Shown: positions 25,801-35,018, counted from the stretch's first letter. The stretch is 64,000 nt of DNA from Calliopum simillimum (GCA_951812925.1 OX638370.1:92642897-92706896), one strand, 5' to 3'. Numbers and translations are program-made. The notes: generated from the letters alone by a model not told the origin.

Positions 25801-26128
25801 TTCTAAACTTTCTAAGTCTAAGTCTTTGAAATTCTATTTCTCATATTAATTTTATTCAAATTTGCGGCAAACTAATATAATTGCATTAATAATATCTTTA
25901 TTATAGACAAGCAACTTGAAGCGTGGCACACATTTGGCACTAACATGCCAGCAGATTAACACACTACAAGATTTATACGGTTTCTTCTCTACGCTTAGTG
26001 TAACATGTCCCAATCCGCGTAATTTTGCCGACACTGGCAAAGAAGTTGCCAGCTGCTTAGCCGAAATTGAGGAGGTACTTTCTAAAGATTTTCTTGAAAA
26101 GATGCCAACAAGCACCACACCCAGATGA
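7676..26128 (+). CDS. dopey: Dopey/DOP1 family protein, complete coding region over 14 exons
   Basis: Exons: 7676-7828 (exon opens at 7572), 11979-12160, 12229-13162, 13223-13536, 13597-13918, 13983-14859, 19251-19359, 19421-20655, 20717-21549, 21662-23536, 24259-24952, 25018-25213, 25429-25774, 25907-26128. All introns are GT-AG. Spliced, they give 2763 codons and one stop. The Dopey_N region is obvious: residues about 19-43 carry KYRNY and the [18 protein letters not shown] block, followed by [28 protein letters not shown] and [16 protein letters not shown], all very like human DOP1A and DOP1B. The middle (about 530-950 and 1250-1650) is Ser-, Lys- and acid-rich. The C-terminal part is helical and conserved in character. 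Family members act with MON2 and with Neo1-type flippases on Golgi and endosomal membranes, and human DOPEY1 links cargo to kinesin-1; I infer the same here. ATG 7676 is chosen because the family usually starts shortly before KYRNY, but the frame is open to 7572. Confidence 0.95.
9385..9431 (+). mobile_element. LINE 3'-end fragment with CATA-type tail
   Basis: The stretch ATGCTCCTCCTAGGAGTTA...GGAGAATAC is nearly the same as the 3' end of the LINE remnant at 52758-52790. Here it is followed by a short CATACATACATAC tail. Matching 3' ends with a simple-repeat tail are what a 5'-truncated LINE insertion leaves behind. Confidence 0.55.
9459..9630. mobile_element. hAT-like MITE, 172 bp
   Basis: The termini CAGGGTTGTCAACTT and AAGTTGACAACACTG form about 15-bp inverted repeats beginning with CAG. 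The flanking octamers CAAACAAA and CACATAAA match at 6 of 8 positions, compatible with a worn 8-bp target duplication. The core is non-coding and made of repeated AAAAAGCACTA-like words. It lies in dopey intron 1. Confidence 0.65.
9740..10720. repeat. diverged fragment of the palindromic CAC-terminus family
   Basis: The segment shares ordered words with the arms of the palindromes at 31710-33763 and 47151-49058: a block near GAGATATCTTACCCC, a TCTTCAAAATAAGCTA block, AAAAAGTTATGACCA, and a CTCCGAAATATTC...GAAAAAGTGCAAAA block. It is not itself palindromic, so it is a partial or decayed copy. Short ORFs in it are not conserved genes. Confidence 0.5.
11111..11684. mobile_element. TIR element with GAGGGGTATAGAA ends, copy 1
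   Basis: The terminal inverted repeats read GAGGGGTATAGAA(A/G)CAAA and extend about 30 bp. The 574-bp interior has no transposase. A second, clearly homologous copy lies at 40199-40801. It sits inside dopey intron 1 near the splice acceptor of exon 2. Confidence 0.75.
11979..12160 (+). CDS. dopey: dopey exon 2
   Basis: Runs from acceptor TTGCAG (11973-11978) to donor GTAGGT. It encodes residues about 52-112, with the Dopey_N motif KRLAQCMHP and the [13 protein letters not shown] helix. The last two bases join the next exon to make a Ser codon. Confidence 0.93.
12229..13162 (+). CDS. dopey: dopey exon 3
   Basis: Encodes residues about 112-423 and carries most of the Dopey_N domain: [12 protein letters not shown], the RTNSLL and RLPAVTYLL segments, and [14 protein letters not shown] near the middle. 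It ends in phase 0 at AAAAAG before GTAAAT. Confidence 0.94.
13223..13536 (+). CDS. dopey: dopey exon 4
   Basis: Encodes residues about 424-527. It is preceded by a short 60-nt intron ending TTTTTTAG and ends in phase 2 at ATAAC before GTAAGT. Confidence 0.92.
13597..13918 (+). CDS. dopey: dopey exon 5
   Basis: Encodes residues about 528-635. It turns Lys- and Ser-rich, the start of a probably unstructured linker. It ends at GATAAAGAG before GTACAT. Confidence 0.9.
13983..14859 (+). CDS. dopey: dopey exon 6
   Basis: Encodes residues about 636-927. A basic and proline-containing linker is followed by a helical segment rich in Leu and Glu. The donor GTAAGT at 14860 opens the largest transposon-filled intron (14860-19250). 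Confidence 0.92.
15060..16553. mobile_element. TIR element with repeated TCATTCCGGGAACG ends, host of a nested element
   Basis: ATCATTCCGGGAACGC at about 15062 is mirrored by GTTCCCGAAATGAC at the right edge. The same word recurs internally near 16324, 16480, 16512 and 16530 in both orientations. The element is interrupted by the one at 15121-16028. It has no coding capacity. The exact ends are uncertain. Confidence 0.5.
15121..16028. mobile_element. TIR element with GAGTAGAACGGGG ends, containing a second copy of its own end
   Basis: The left end TAGAGTAGAACGGGGCAATG is complementary to the right end ATTACCCCGTTCTACTCTA. Flanking TA dinucleotides are compatible with a TA target. The left 160-180 bp are repeated at 15479-15640 almost unchanged, so either a second copy inserted into the first or the end was duplicated. 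The word GGGGTAATGTCGTGCA recurs in both orientations through the element. It is non-autonomous. Confidence 0.65.
16735..16890. repeat. short tandem repeat built on CCTAGTTTTCGTGCAAG
   Basis: The word CCTAGTTTTCGTGCAAGGCA occurs twice, followed by ATCGAAACGT. Degenerate copies (CCTACTTTTCGTAG and CCTACTTTTCGTATCAAG) follow. The period is about 29-35 bp. Confidence 0.65.
16896..17945. repeat. foldback repeat enclosing a LINE 3' end
   Basis: The arms at about 16896-17107 and 17711-17945 are reverse complements over roughly 210 bp with some mismatches (for example GGTGTCATATGAAAGGTATT against AATACCTTTCATATGACACC). The central 600 bp hold the LINE fragment described separately. A partial copy of one arm lies at about 23855-23935 in dopey intron 10. 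Confidence 0.7.
17180..17660 (-). pseudogene. non-LTR retrotransposon (Jockey-like) 3' fragment
   Basis: On the minus strand two overlapping frames give the end of a LINE polyprotein: [17 protein letters not shown] followed by a CPSC...H...LFNC zinc-binding-like motif and a terminal [16 protein letters not shown]. These are the hallmarks of the C-terminal region of Jockey-type ORF2. Upstream the frame shifts and the domains are lost. There is no reverse transcriptase here, so it is a dead 5'-truncated copy. Confidence 0.8.
18130..18410. repeat. degenerate tandem repeat, period about 125 bp
   Basis: GGGCGGTGCCACGCCC at about 18138 recurs as GGGCGGTACCACGCCC at about 18263 and again degenerated near 18385. 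A conserved GATGARATTTGG word and an AAAAATT spacer lie between. The GGGCGTGGC core resembles the body of the DINE-1 copies, so this may be a relic of such a body. Confidence 0.5.
18847..18864. repeat. 18-bp perfect palindrome
   Basis: GATTTCGGTACCGAAATC is a perfect palindrome. A second near-palindromic word built on GAATTCG follows within 50 bp. No function is recognised. Confidence 0.6.
19251..19359 (+). CDS. dopey: dopey exon 7
   Basis: A small exon (residues about 928-963) encoding [19 protein letters not shown], a recognisable family block. It runs from acceptor ATTTCAG to donor GTTAGT. It is too short to stand out on its own and is found by phase and homology. Confidence 0.88.
19421..20655 (+). 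CDS. dopey: dopey exon 8
   Basis: Encodes residues about 964-1375. The first half is ordered and helical. The last third is acidic and Ser-rich (long Asp/Glu runs near 20450-20640), typical of the disordered middle of the family. Confidence 0.93.
20717..21549 (+). CDS. dopey: dopey exon 9
   Basis: Encodes residues about 1376-1653. It is mostly low complexity: Ala-rich, then a Lys/Arg/Ser-rich stretch around 21050-21150, then Ser/Thr-rich. It ends at TTGGATAAG before GTAGGT. Confidence 0.9.
21662..23536 (+). CDS. dopey: dopey exon 10
   Basis: The largest exon, encoding residues about 1654-2278 of the conserved C-terminal half, beginning [16 protein letters not shown]. The acceptor is a CAGCAG tandem (NAGNAG), so splicing one codon further in (21665) is equally in frame and would drop one Gln. 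Confidence 0.93.
23537..24258 (+). other. dopey intron 10
   Basis: A 722-nt intron from GTATGT to CACACAG. At about 23855-23935 it holds a partial copy of the arm of the 17-kb foldback family (GGAAACCCTTGGATGGATTT). The rest is featureless. Confidence 0.8.
24259..24952 (+). CDS. dopey: dopey exon 11
   Basis: Encodes residues about 2279-2509 and includes the family-like [17 protein letters not shown] block. It runs from acceptor CACACAG to a phase-1 donor GTAAAT. Confidence 0.92.
25018..25213 (+). CDS. dopey: dopey exon 12
   Basis: Encodes residues about 2510-2574, including [18 protein letters not shown], a well-conserved C-terminal block. The intron before it is only 65 nt. Confidence 0.93.
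25429..25774 (+). CDS. dopey: dopey exon 13
   Basis: Encodes residues about 2575-2690, including the [20 protein letters not shown] block. It ends in phase 0 at TCTCCT before GTAAGT. Confidence 0.92.
25907..26128 (+). CDS. dopey: dopey exon 14 (last)
   Basis: Encodes residues about 2691-2763 and the TGA at 26126-26128. It contains the [17 protein letters not shown] block and an [11 protein letters not shown] tail. Confidence 0.92.
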   Translation, partial: TSNLKRGTHLALTCQQINTLQDLYGFFSTLSVTCPNPRNFADTGKEVASCLAEIEEVLSKDFLEKMPTSTTPR

Positions 26129-26630
26129 AAGCAATTGCAACCACAAACTTTGCAACTGACAGCAACGCTGAATGCTGATGCATGTACGACGATAAGTGGA
26201 AATATAGTGGATGGCAGAGTGACAGCTGCTTATCACTTTAAAGTATTTAATACAACAAATCATGCGCTGACCACAACCACAACTACTACTACAACTGCTG
26301 CTACAACTAAGAAAATAAATTTTCCATTTTATGTTTAACTTTGTACTAAATTTGTTTGTTATACTAGTGAATGTACTAAATGATTAAAAATTATCCCTTA
26401 TTAAAAAAATATCGATTATTATTATTACTTTCTTATTATTAATATTAATGCATTGCATTCTATTATTGCTATTATAAAAATTATTACTCTAAATATTGCT
26501 GCAAACAGTAAATTTATTATAAATTAGAGAAAAAAACATATTTAAATTATGCTAATATATATTATATGTATGTAAAAAAAATAAAATTATATATTTTGTG
26601 GACCTGAAAGAGAAAAGTAAATAAATATTT
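26129..26630 (+). other. dopey 3' UTR and likely poly(A) region
   Basis: A stretch of ACN-type triplet repeat follows the stop (26276-26307). AATAAA occurs at 26580-26585 and again near 26620 in an AT-rich context. The end of the transcript is probably close to one of these. Confidence 0.55.
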
Positions 26631-26639
26631 AAATGGCAA

Positions 26640-27342
26640 ATTATGTTTTTTGGCTTTATTTATGTAACATAAACAATGGGCTGACGTTCGCCATTTCATT
26701 GCAAAGGGATTGAATGTAAAACAACCGCCTTATCTGACTCCATTCCATTACAGCTTATAACAAACATCAACACAATTACTTACCAATTACAAAAACTTTT
26801 TTCATTGTTAAGAGACGGATATAACTAGTGCGCTTGGTTATACTAAAAATATAATCACCTTTATCATGTATACATTAGCGTGGGCCAATTTTCAATCGAT
26901 AATGTGCCGAACTAAAGTTGAACGAAGAGGTACGGTTTCTTTGGTATTTATCCTTAGAATTGAATGAATGAAGTAGCAAGCGCGATCATATGTTTATCAT
27001 CGGGCTCTGTGAAAACTCTAATTGTTGTTGTTCTGAACAATAATGATACTAATTTACTGTACTAGCTACCATCAAAGCACGTGTCAAGTGGCCTTTCTGG
27101 TGTGAGCTTACTGTTCCATGTTTTTGAGTAAAAATTTGTATTTAAATAAATTATATCACATAATATTCTTCTAACTTCATAGTATTGATGGCACTATTGC
27201 GAAATATTCAAATCGGAACAAAATTGCAATGAAATCGGAATTCAATTTTCTACCCTTTCCAGTCATTTTATCTGAAGCGAAATTAGTAAGTTTCAGCAGC
27301 TGTAGCATGTAATTGTATTTTGTAAAAATGCACTTAGATGCA
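26640..27342. other. intergenic; contains a fragment shared with the hAT-like element at 58850-61420
   Basis: About 75 bp at 27060-27135 (ACGTGTCAAGTGG...GGTGTGAGCTTACTGTTC...TTTTTGAGTAAAAA) match 60568-60645, which lies inside the hAT-like element described below. This suggests a decayed relative here. No boundaries were identified and nothing else was seen. Confidence 0.45.
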
Positions 27343-27350
27343 CTATATAC

Positions 27351-27806
27351 CAGGCATTGAAATAAGCTGTAGTAATACCCTATTTCTGCAGTAATAACTT
27401 CAAATTTGCAGTAATAACTTCAGAATATTGAAAAAAATTGTAATAATAATTTTCTCCCAAATTCATATTACATTGTTTTGCGTTAATCGCTGAAACTAAA
27501 TACTCATTTTATTTCGCTTATAACCGTTGTTTTAGTTGTCTAACCTCACCAATTTGGGCTAAAATGTAGCAACCACAATAAGTACTCGGCAACTCTACTT
27601 TAAACATATTTTTATAAATGCATTCGAAGAAAATTTCGCTAGAAATTTTCAATTTTAAATTGAACCATTGCCATGATATCTGTTATTTAATATTAATATT
27701 TAATGTTAATCACTTGAATAAGACATTAAAAAATTTTTGCTAAAAATTGCAAATAAAAGCAAAAAAAAAATTCTGCAGTAGTAACTTTTTCTTATTTAAA
27801 CCCCTG
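27351..27806. mobile_element. hAT-like MITE, 456 bp, with perfect 8-bp target duplication
   Basis: The termini CAGGCATTGAAATAAG and CTTATTTAAACCCCTG form imperfect inverted repeats beginning CAGG. The element is flanked on both sides by CTATATAC (27343-27350 and 27807-27814), a perfect 8-bp duplication as made by hAT transposases. It is non-coding; CTGCAGTA(A/G)TAACTT words recur near both ends. Confidence 0.8.
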
Positions 27807-28115
27807 CTATATACATAGTCTAGTTTTTAGTCCCGGTGGTTTTTATCTCATATTTCAATTTCAAAAATTGAATTTATCCCAGCTTTGCATACCTGCTGCC
27901 TCTGTGTGCGACATAAACTTCCGCTTGTTTAAAACAGTACTTTGATTATATGGCATGACCTTCACGTTATCAAATTATGTGCGCCGGAACTCCCAAAGCT
28001 GTGCAAATACACAAATCTGTCGTTTTATTAATGTAAAGGGTGTTTTTTTTAAGCCCAATAGAACTTGAAATTGCAAGAAACAACACAAAAAATTAAATTT
28101 TGATGAAATTTTTTT

Positions 28116-28249
28116 TATACCCTACACCCAGGGTATATTCACTTTGTCCTTCCGTTTATAACGCAGAGAGGAGGCGTGGCAGATATAGAAAAGTATATAT
28201 ATTCTTGATCAGCGTCACCTCCTGAGTCGATATAGCCATGTCCCTCTGT

Positions 28250-28280
<31 letters not shown>

Positions 28281-28976
28281 TGCGTGGAAATACATTTTTT
28301 GTTAAAACTGAGCAAGATAATTCAATGAAATTTGGTACACTGCCTCCGCCATCAAAGTTAGCTCGTGGGATTGAGCAAAATCGGTCAACGGACACGCCTA
28401 CCGCCTATACATAAAATATATTCAAAATGCATCATAAGGAGTATTTTTCACGACAATGCAACAAAAATACACATAAATACTACGAACTGCAAGTGCAAGC
28501 TCTGAGAAAAAACTGGACAAATTTGGACAAGAGAAAGCGAAAAGAGATAATTCAACCAAATTTGACTCAGACACTAAGAATTATAAATGCAAGCTCTCAA
28601 CAAAAATTGGATGAAATTGGACAAGGGAGCGGAGCACCTCCCATACTAGCAAAAGTTTCAGAATGCTATACTGAAAGAGTTTTTTGAGATAATCCAACTA
28701 AAATTCACTCAAACACTAAGGACTTTAAATGCACGCTTTGCGCTAAAACTGGGTGAACTCGAACAAGAGCGCGTGGCACTGAACGCTATACTGAAAACGT
28801 TTTTTGAGATAATCCAACCAAATTTCACTCAAATTCTTACTAAGTGGAAGTCCTTAGCAAAAACTGGGTGAACTCGGACAAGAGGGCGTGGCAAATTCCA
28901 TATAAGTAAAATTTTCAAAATACTGCAGTGTACGGTATTTTATGTTTGGCCAGGCCAAAGGTTACACCCTTACTAG
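28116..28976 (+). mobile_element. INE-1/DINE-1 Helentron-type element (HINE)
   Basis: The 5' end carries the short palindrome ATACCCTACACCCAGGGTAT. Next come the GCAGAGAGGAGGCGTGGCAG and TATATTCTTGATCAGCGTCA blocks, a GTCTGGCTGGCTGGCTGG microsatellite, and a body of about 130-150-bp units each with an AGGGCGTGGCA-like word. The 3' end has the hairpin TTTGGCCAGGCCAAA 13 nt before CTAG. Element order, microsatellite and insertion between T residues are those of DINE-1/HINE elements. It is non-coding and depends on Helentron proteins encoded elsewhere. Confidence 0.88.
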
Positions 28977-29364
28977 TTTTTTATTTCTTTCAGTGTCCAT
29001 ACCCTGGCTACGAAACGCTACGAAATTATCCAAATTTCCTTTGAAAATCAGTCGTCGATTCGCGCTTATAAAATTCAATGTGAACAATCTCTCTTTAATG
29101 GCCTTTTCATAAAGCGCCTGAAACTTTTCCCATACATACTGACATATACAGTTAAACTTTGATAACTTGAATCGACAAAAAAAAACCTAGACTTAAACTT
29201 CAAGTTTTCAAATTAACATCAAAACTAAGTTTGTCTTATGCCTGTCGATTTGGTAAGAGTACGTTCATATCATGAATCACCTTATGACATAATATCAGAG
29301 GGTAGGTGCTATTTTAAACATGCAATTCAAAAAAAATTTTTTTTTTTGTTTTTATTTTTTATAA

Positions 29365-29541
29365 ATCCTTAGCACATTTATTAAGTCATCGTGGCAATAT
29401 CAAATTAATTTTAATTTGTACTTATATTAAATGCATTCAAAACATTGATTCTGTCATGAATTATTCGATATAAAAACAATTTCTCTTAAGAAACGTAACA
29501 ATATAAAACTAAGATATGATATTTATGGTTTAACCAGACTA
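29365..29541 (-). other. 3' UTR of the four-TM gene A, start of the duplicated segment
   Basis: Sequence just downstream of the stop (minus strand) matches 49555-49689 downstream of the paralogue: AGCACATTTATTAA, then TTTCTCTTAAGAAACGTAA against TTTTCTTAAGAAACATAA. This marks the approximate left limit of the segmental duplication. Confidence 0.55.
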
Positions 29542-32500
29542 TTAAACTACGACATTATGTATCATCTGGGAATCCTTATTTTTCAATTGATTGAAGTATG
29601 ACCAGACAACGTGAGTGCAATAAGCGAACAATGCTGTAAAAATTGAAATAAAACAATTAAAATTGCAACTGTAGATATGTATGATATATAGCACTTACCT
29701 AATATACATATATATTCCACTAAAATGAGGAAAGTATTGTCAAAATTGGACGAAGCACGGTAGCCTCCATAGTTAAAGATAACACCAAAAAAGGCAATGG
29801 GCCAACCGATAAAAAATAATACGGCAGTTACAAGCCAAGCACAAACAAACCATTTACTTTCCTGAAATTTAAAAAAAAAAAAAACATTTAAAAATTTAAT
29901 CTGAACATAATATATGTACGTATTTTAATTCTAATATAAATATATATATGAATAAAAACCAAGCTGAAAGAGAACTACACAAGCACTTATATTGTTTACC
30001 CCTGGGATCACATTCGTAAGAATGAAATACCTCAACGGGAATTAATGAAGCTGCTTCCAATAAGAGCACAATAGAGGCACATCTCTGGTAGCATACAAAA
30101 TTTTTCAAATTCTATTTTTTTTTTATTGCTTATAAAAGTTATAAAAATAAAATTCAAAAATCTGCCAAAAGTTTCAGAAAAAAAGTAATTTTTGTGAAAT
30201 GGAACTTTAAATTTTGAAAAACTTCCACGGAAGCGTATTTCATATGCTTCCAAATGTGTGCTTCCACGGAAGCGCCTTTGAAGCGTATTTCATGTGCTTC
30301 TGAAGATGTGCATCTCCGCTAGGACATGCTGTGTAAAAAAAGATAAGCAGTGAGAACAGCACTGGTAGCAGCTTTTTGCTTCCCTAGAAGCGCAACTGAA
30401 GTCGTTTCAATGCGCTTCCGTTTCCCGTTGGGACGCCCGAAATAACATTGTTTACACTTTTAAATAAAAATAACCCGAATTTTTGACAGAGAATATAGGA
30501 AAAAACTAAAGATGAGAAAATGTTATTCGTATTATTGGCAGTGGCGGCTATAGCCAAGCCAGCGGAGACAGTAATTTGAATGAAATTATGTATATTCTAA
30601 AACTAAAGGGAATGTTGGTTTATTAACTTTGAAATTTATTGGAAATTTGTAAAAAAAAAATTTTAACGGAAACCTACAAATGGTAGGGTAAGGGAGGGAA
30701 ATATGGACTACGTGGGTAATATGGACCACACGGTTATTTTCCACTGCGTACATAGGATTAACCGTTATTCATGTTCAAACTTAACGCTAATACCTAGAGC
30801 TTATAGTAGCGCGATTTTAGCGTTCGGTGAAGTCGCATGTTCCTGTAAAGTTGATTTTTCTAAAAAAAAGATCAGTGATAATTTTTTTCTAGTGAGTATA
30901 TTTCATTATTTCACTTTAAAGACATCGCGTTTTTAAATAAATGGTTAATTATATAAAATCAGTGAATACTATTTATTATTTATGAGCATAAATTAGTTCA
31001 TTAACCACAAGACTTTTTGATAAAAAACCACATATTTCACCAACACGTGCTGTGGGTAATATGGACCACCAAAGAAAAAAGCCTCAAAAACAAATGTATT
31101 TATCATCTTTTTCAGATGGGGAATCTAGCTGCAGATTTCATGACGATTCTGATGGTCATTATTTATGATTCGTTAACTACAAAGGAAAAAAATGATAAAA
31201 AATGCATATAATGAAATACCCTTTACTCAGAAGATCGACGTGGCGAATTTTGGGTTGAATGTGTAATCTGACGTTCTTGGAGTCATGAAATGTGACGGAT
31301 GTGGAAGTGACATTTTTATATGCAACTTCTGTACCAAATAAACGTGTGGGGCAATATGGACTATATAGTTCATATAACACTACACTTTTTTTTATCGTCA
31401 TTTTGAGAATTTTCAGTTTTTTAATTTTTTTTCTTTATCCCGATGAGATATTTATCTAAAAATTAATCAGAATAAAGGTAAATTGTTTCCTTTAATGAAT
31501 GGCATAAAATTAATTGTTTTATTTTATGTTTTTTGAGTTTTATTTAAAAAAGAAAGATTGGTGGTCCATATTTCCCTCCCTTACCCTAGTTAATATTTTG
31601 TATCATTTCGGAACACAACCTAAAACGTTGTTTGGTATCGCAGAATTATGACACGGTGCATCTGAAGCTTTCCTAACCGAGAAAAAGCTGTCAGTAGCAT
31701 ATAAGTACACACGGTGGTTTTTAAAAAATTTTAGCTTTTTGAAATACCACCCGCGATTTTTTTCAGGGATAATGTTGGGGGACCCTTCTAGTATCTAAAT
31801 CCGCAAACCGCGAAATCGAGCGTCCAGCCGTTTTTTTTTTTCGACATTTTAGTTTTTTTACCGATTTTTGTGTATGTCTCGGTGTTTATATACATATTAT
31901 GTACGCATATATATGTATATACGTACATATATATACTTGTATATGTATATATATGTAATATATATATATGGAATACATACATACATACATATAAAAGGTA
32001 TCCTTTCCGCACCATTTATTTTTAAAAAAAATTGGTTTTTTCGTATTTAAGAAAAACACAAACAAAAACCGGAAACAGAAATAGTCATTTCAGATGTGAT
32101 TTTTGATGCCTAATCCGATTCCGGTCTTAGAATTTCTCTATTACGTCTGAACTTTGAGATATCCTTACATATATGTTTAAAGGACACCATTTTTTTTCCT
32201 ATTTTTGAAGTTATATAACAAGATAAGGTAATATTATGCCGTAAAATCTGGTATGACAGTTAATAGCCCTAGTTTTTTCCTTGAAAACTCAATCAAACCG
32301 ATAACCATATCTTTTATTTTGTCGGAGATATCTTTACCTAAAAAGTTAAAAAAGTGCAAAAACACGATTTTTGGCTATATTGGATGTTATATGCAGGACA
32401 CACAAAATTTTTTTGGGAATTTCTATTACCAGAAACATTTGGTACTTTCTTTTGGCTTTAAATTGAGCTATCAAATGTTTATCTGCAATATTTCTCTGCA

Positions 32501-35018
32501 AAGTTATGTTAACTTTAAAATCACACCATGAAACTCAAAGCGAAAAATCTCGGTTTTCGGCTATATTTGAGGTTGTATACATTACGGACAAAATTCGTCT
32601 GCTCTTTTTTACTAACCGACACATTTCACACCATTCTTTATCTTCAAAATGAGCTAACAAGTGGTCTCTTGTAATTGTTTTCTAAAAAGTTATGACTATT
32701 TTAAGACGACATGTTGCAGCAATATAAGGAATACTCGTACACTGTGAGTTTGCACTCCATAATGTAATTTTTAAATGGTCATAACTTTGTGGAAAATAAT
32801 CACAAGAGACCTCTTGATAGCTCATTTTGAAGATAAAGAATGGTGTTAAATGTGTCGGTTAGTAAAAAAGAGCAGACGAATTTCGTCCGTACTGTATACA
32901 ACCTCAAATATAGCCGAAAACTGAGATTTTTCGCTTTGAGTTTCATGGTGTGATTTTAAAGTTAACATAACTTTGCAGAGAAATATTGCAGATAAACATT
33001 TGATAGCTCAATTTAAAGCCAAAAGAAAGTACCAAATGTTTCTGGTAATAGAAATTCCCAAAAAAATTTTGTGTGTCCTGCATATAACATCCAATATAGC
33101 CAAAAATCGTATTTTTAAACTTTTTTAACTTTTTAGGTAAAGATATCTCCGACAAAATAAAAGATATCGTTATGAGTTTGATTGAGTTTTCAAGGAAAAA
33201 ACTAGGGCTATTAACTGTCATACCAGATTTTACGGCATAATATTACCTTATCTTGTTATATAACTTCAAAAATAGGAAAAAAAATGGTGTCCTTTAAACA
33301 TATATGTAAGCATATCTCAAAGTCCAGACGTAATAGAGCAATTCTAATACCGGAATCGGATTAAGCAACAAAAATCACATCTGGAATGACTATTTTTGTT
33401 TCCGGTTTTTGTTTGTGTTTTTCTTAAATACGATAAAACCGATTTTTTTTAAAAATAAATGGTGCGGAAACGATACCTTTTATATGTATGTATGTATGTA
33501 GTCCATATGTATATATTACATATATATACATATACAAGTATATATATGTACGTATATACATATATATGTGTACATAATATGTATATAAGCACCGAGACAT
33601 ACTCAAAAATCGGTAAAAAAACTAAAATGTCGAAAAAAAAACGGCTGGACGTTCGATTTCGCGGTTTGCGGATTTAGATACTAGAAAGGTCCCCCAACAT
33701 TATCTCTGAAAAAAATCGCGGGTGGTATTTCGAAAAGTTAAAATTTTTTTTAAAACCACCGTGTACATAATTTAAATAGCAAACAGTATATGGCCCATCC
33801 TTTACATAATCTTAAGTCAAGGTTCATTTTTTTTTTTCTTTGTTTCATATCAGTCCTAAACAGTTTATGTTACAACTAAAGCTGGGCAATTATGATGGGA
33901 ATAATTATGATGCTTAAATCGACCCGGTCTAATTTTTATTATGTAAATTAATTTTTAATTAAACTGATATACTTTGATTGAACAATTAAAAATTAATTAT
34001 AAAAAATTATCTGCAGAAATTTGGTTCTACTTTTGAAATATTTCATCAACAACGTATAGCAATAAGATGAATAGCTCGCTGTTTGATTTTCGGTAGATCA
34101 AGGCTATTCAGATTAGCACTACGATAAGACGATAAGTTAGTTGGTGCTTATTATTTTTAATTCAGGAGCTATTTAATGCATACTTATCATAAAACTTCAA
34201 AACATTAAGCGCAAAAAGGCATAGCAACATTTCATTGTGCATCAACTTAGAAAGTAGCCATTTCATTGATTGATCACCTTTTCCACATACTCGTAATGTA
34301 ATCAAATGTTCAAGTAAACTTTCCATTAAAACAGAGCGCAGCCAATTCACATTATGACATTACTTTTGCCACATCTGGCTTCCCATTTTGACAAATTAAT
34401 TTTATTACAATACAACTCTGGTAAAAATTTTGAACTCACTCTTAAGGCGCCAAACAGAAGTGCTGCATTTCCGCAGACAACAATGATGAAACTCACAATA
34501 CTGGTGCTGTGAGTAAGATCTGCAAAATATTCACAATAATTAATAGACAAAATTAAACGAATAACTTAAAATCTTCAGTCTTTTGGGGTCTTGCTATCGC
34601 GTCACGAATGATGAAATCGGTAAAAATATCAAGAATATTTAAATGCTTGAACAATGCTACAAATATGGCATGCATGTATTCAAAAATCAAGTTATTTGTT
34701 AATGGATTTGTTGTGGATATCAAAATTTGTTTTAGTGACATCATCCACTGATGATTTTTAAGCCATATGCACGCGGTTCTAGCACTCATCTATAAAAAGA
34801 TTTGATGTACAAAAATTAACTGCAAGAAATAATGCGTCTTTTTTAATGGTCCACTTGTATGTATGTTTGTATTATTGCGTTGCGTTCTTTTACTTACAAC
34901 TTGGCCGAATTATTACATTCAAAGCAATAGAGATCAGATAAAATGCGGCAATAGAAATGCAGGCATTCCTAAGGGTAATACAACCACATGCCTTGTCGGC
35001 GATCAAACTAATTGCCAT
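29542..35018 (-). CDS. small four-transmembrane protein, paralogue A
   Basis: Four minus-strand exons: 34898-35018, 34440-34519, 29699-29861, 29542-29633, with GT-AG introns of 378, 4578 and 65 nt and phases 1, 0, 1. Joined they give 151 residues starting MAISLIADKACGC and ending at TAA 29542. Hydropathy shows four membrane segments: about 20-37, 47-66, 71-96 (with FFIGWPIAFFGVIFNYG) and 110-132. The short cytosol-like tail is polar. A Cys-rich N-terminus (residues 11, 13, 20) could be lipid-modified. I do not recognise the family with certainty; insect DUF4728-like or MARVEL-like tetraspanners are the nearest in layout. About 97 of 152 aligned positions equal paralogue B, with all splice phases conserved, so both should be functional. 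The large intron 2 holds two transposons. Confidence 0.85.
30684..31588. mobile_element. TIR element with GGGTAAGGGAGGG ends
   Basis: The ends TAGGGTAAGGGAGGGAAATA and its complement (TATTTCCCTCCCTTACCCTA) define 905 bp, with TA at both edges. The end-associated word GTGGGTAATATGGACCAC recurs internally at about 30711 and 31049, and as a variant near 31346. No transposase is present. It lies in intron 2 of the four-TM gene A. Confidence 0.72.
31710..33763. mobile_element. 2-kb near-perfect palindromic (foldback) element, CAC termini
   Basis: The two halves are reverse complements of each other over about 1 kb each, with a small unpaired centre near 32705-32770. The termini are CACGGTGGTTTTTA and its complement. 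Both flanks are TACA (31706-31709 and 33764-33767), a 4-bp target duplication. CAC ends with a 4-bp duplication fit the Chapaev group of CMC transposons; Transib (5 bp) fits less well. ORFs in the arms are mirror images and not conserved proteins. It sits in intron 2 of gene A and would fold in its pre-mRNA. Confidence 0.85.

Noticed and set aside
32253..32531. 92-codon ORF repeated on the other strand at 32943-33221
   Set aside because: Both are mirror translations of palindrome arms; identity follows from the DNA structure, not from protein conservation.
31710..33763. Transib element
   Set aside because: CACGGTG ends recall Transib, but the flanking duplication is 4 bp here and in the sister element, not the 5 bp of Transib.
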